Shown in pieces: positions 5,081-5,342 of a stretch of DNA of 5,342 nucleotides. Source of the stretch: Nitrospiraceae bacterium UBA6905 (lineage in GTDB: Bacteria; Nitrospirota; Thermodesulfovibrionia; Thermodesulfovibrionales; UBA6898); assembly GCA_002451165.1 (NCBI GenBank), contig DKBH01000054.1, forward strand, positions 1-5,342, in the 5' to 3' direction. Below the pieces are notes generated by a model. The model was not told where the DNA came from and made no database searches. It saw only the letters and a program-made list of their open reading frames with translations. The position numbers were made by a program, and so were the translations under genes. Positions within the stretch are counted from its first letter, which is position 1, and every line of letters starts with the position of its first letter.

Positions 5081-5342
5081 GCGAGGACATTACGTGCCCG
5101 GTAACGGGCAAATCTGGCAGAACCACTGCCGGCAGAGGCACATCGAACCGCGACTGGTGGCCAAATCAGCTGAACCTCGGCATCCTGCACCAGCATTCCC
5201 CCAAGTCTAATCCGATGGGTCCCGACTTCAATTACGCCAAAGAATTCAAGAAGCTCGACCTGGCGGCCCTGAAGAAGGACCTGACCGCGCTGATGACCGA
5301 CACGCAGGAATGGTGGCCTGCCGACTGGGGCCACTACGGCGG
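5077..5342 (+). CDS. katG: Catalase-peroxidase KatG, N-terminal part (3' truncated by window)
   Basis: The frame is open from the ATG at 5077 to the window end, giving 88 codons and two bases. The sequence has the hallmark KatG N-terminus: CPVTG near residue 7, NRDWWPNQLNLGILHQHS from about residue 24, a DFNYAKEFKKLDLAALKKDL stretch, and LMTDTQEWWPADWGHYG at the window edge. KatG is a bifunctional haem enzyme (class I peroxidase superfamily) that breaks down hydrogen peroxide. The distal haem Arg-Trp-His triad (RMAWH in the family) would fall just beyond the edge, so catalytic competence cannot be judged. The start is fixed by a strong ribosome site 7 bases upstream. The PerR-type operator at 4933-4949 predicts derepression by peroxide. 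Confidence 0.95.
   Translation, partial: MSEDITCPVTGKSGRTTAGRGTSNRDWWPNQLNLGILHQHSPKSNPMGPDFNYAKEFKKLDLAALKKDLTALMTDTQEWWPADWGHYG

Overview
The window reads as ordinary bacterial chromosome, most likely from a Gram-negative anaerobe or microaerophile. The support is a Sec signal peptide, a lipoprotein, and a Fur/PerR-type regulator beside a catalase-peroxidase. Gene style and moderate GC recall Nitrospirota or Desulfobacterota, but that is an impression and no taxonomic marker is present.

Bases 1-3058 hold three tightly packed plus-strand genes with overlapping stop/start codons. They are the C-terminal part of a Cys-based dual-specificity-type phosphatase, a GT28-family glycosyltransferase of the monogalactosyldiacylglycerol synthase/UgtP type, and an exported YiiX/YebB-like permuted NlpC/P60 cysteine hydrolase. 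The set suggests envelope lipid or glycolipid work, but this is inference.

Bases 3059-3826 contain no convincing protein gene. Within them, about 3171-3531 is dense in nested complementary segments: several 5-8 bp stems, a two-hairpin multibranch and a possible pseudoknot. Two wobble pairs fit only a plus-strand RNA, and a promoter-like sequence precedes it. This is the best candidate for something undescribed, either a large structured non-coding RNA or the RNA remnant of a mobile element.

Bases 3827-4279 encode a small DUF1499 lipoprotein. A 60-base sample inside it is 73% GC, against 47% in a sample from the first operon.

Bases 4280-5342 form a peroxide-stress module. A sigma70-like promoter (TTGACA-17-TATATT) and a palindromic operator precede a Fur-family regulator, probably PerR. 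A near-identical operator lies just after the regulator gene and upstream of katG, which runs off the window end. The layout predicts that one regulator represses both itself and katG.
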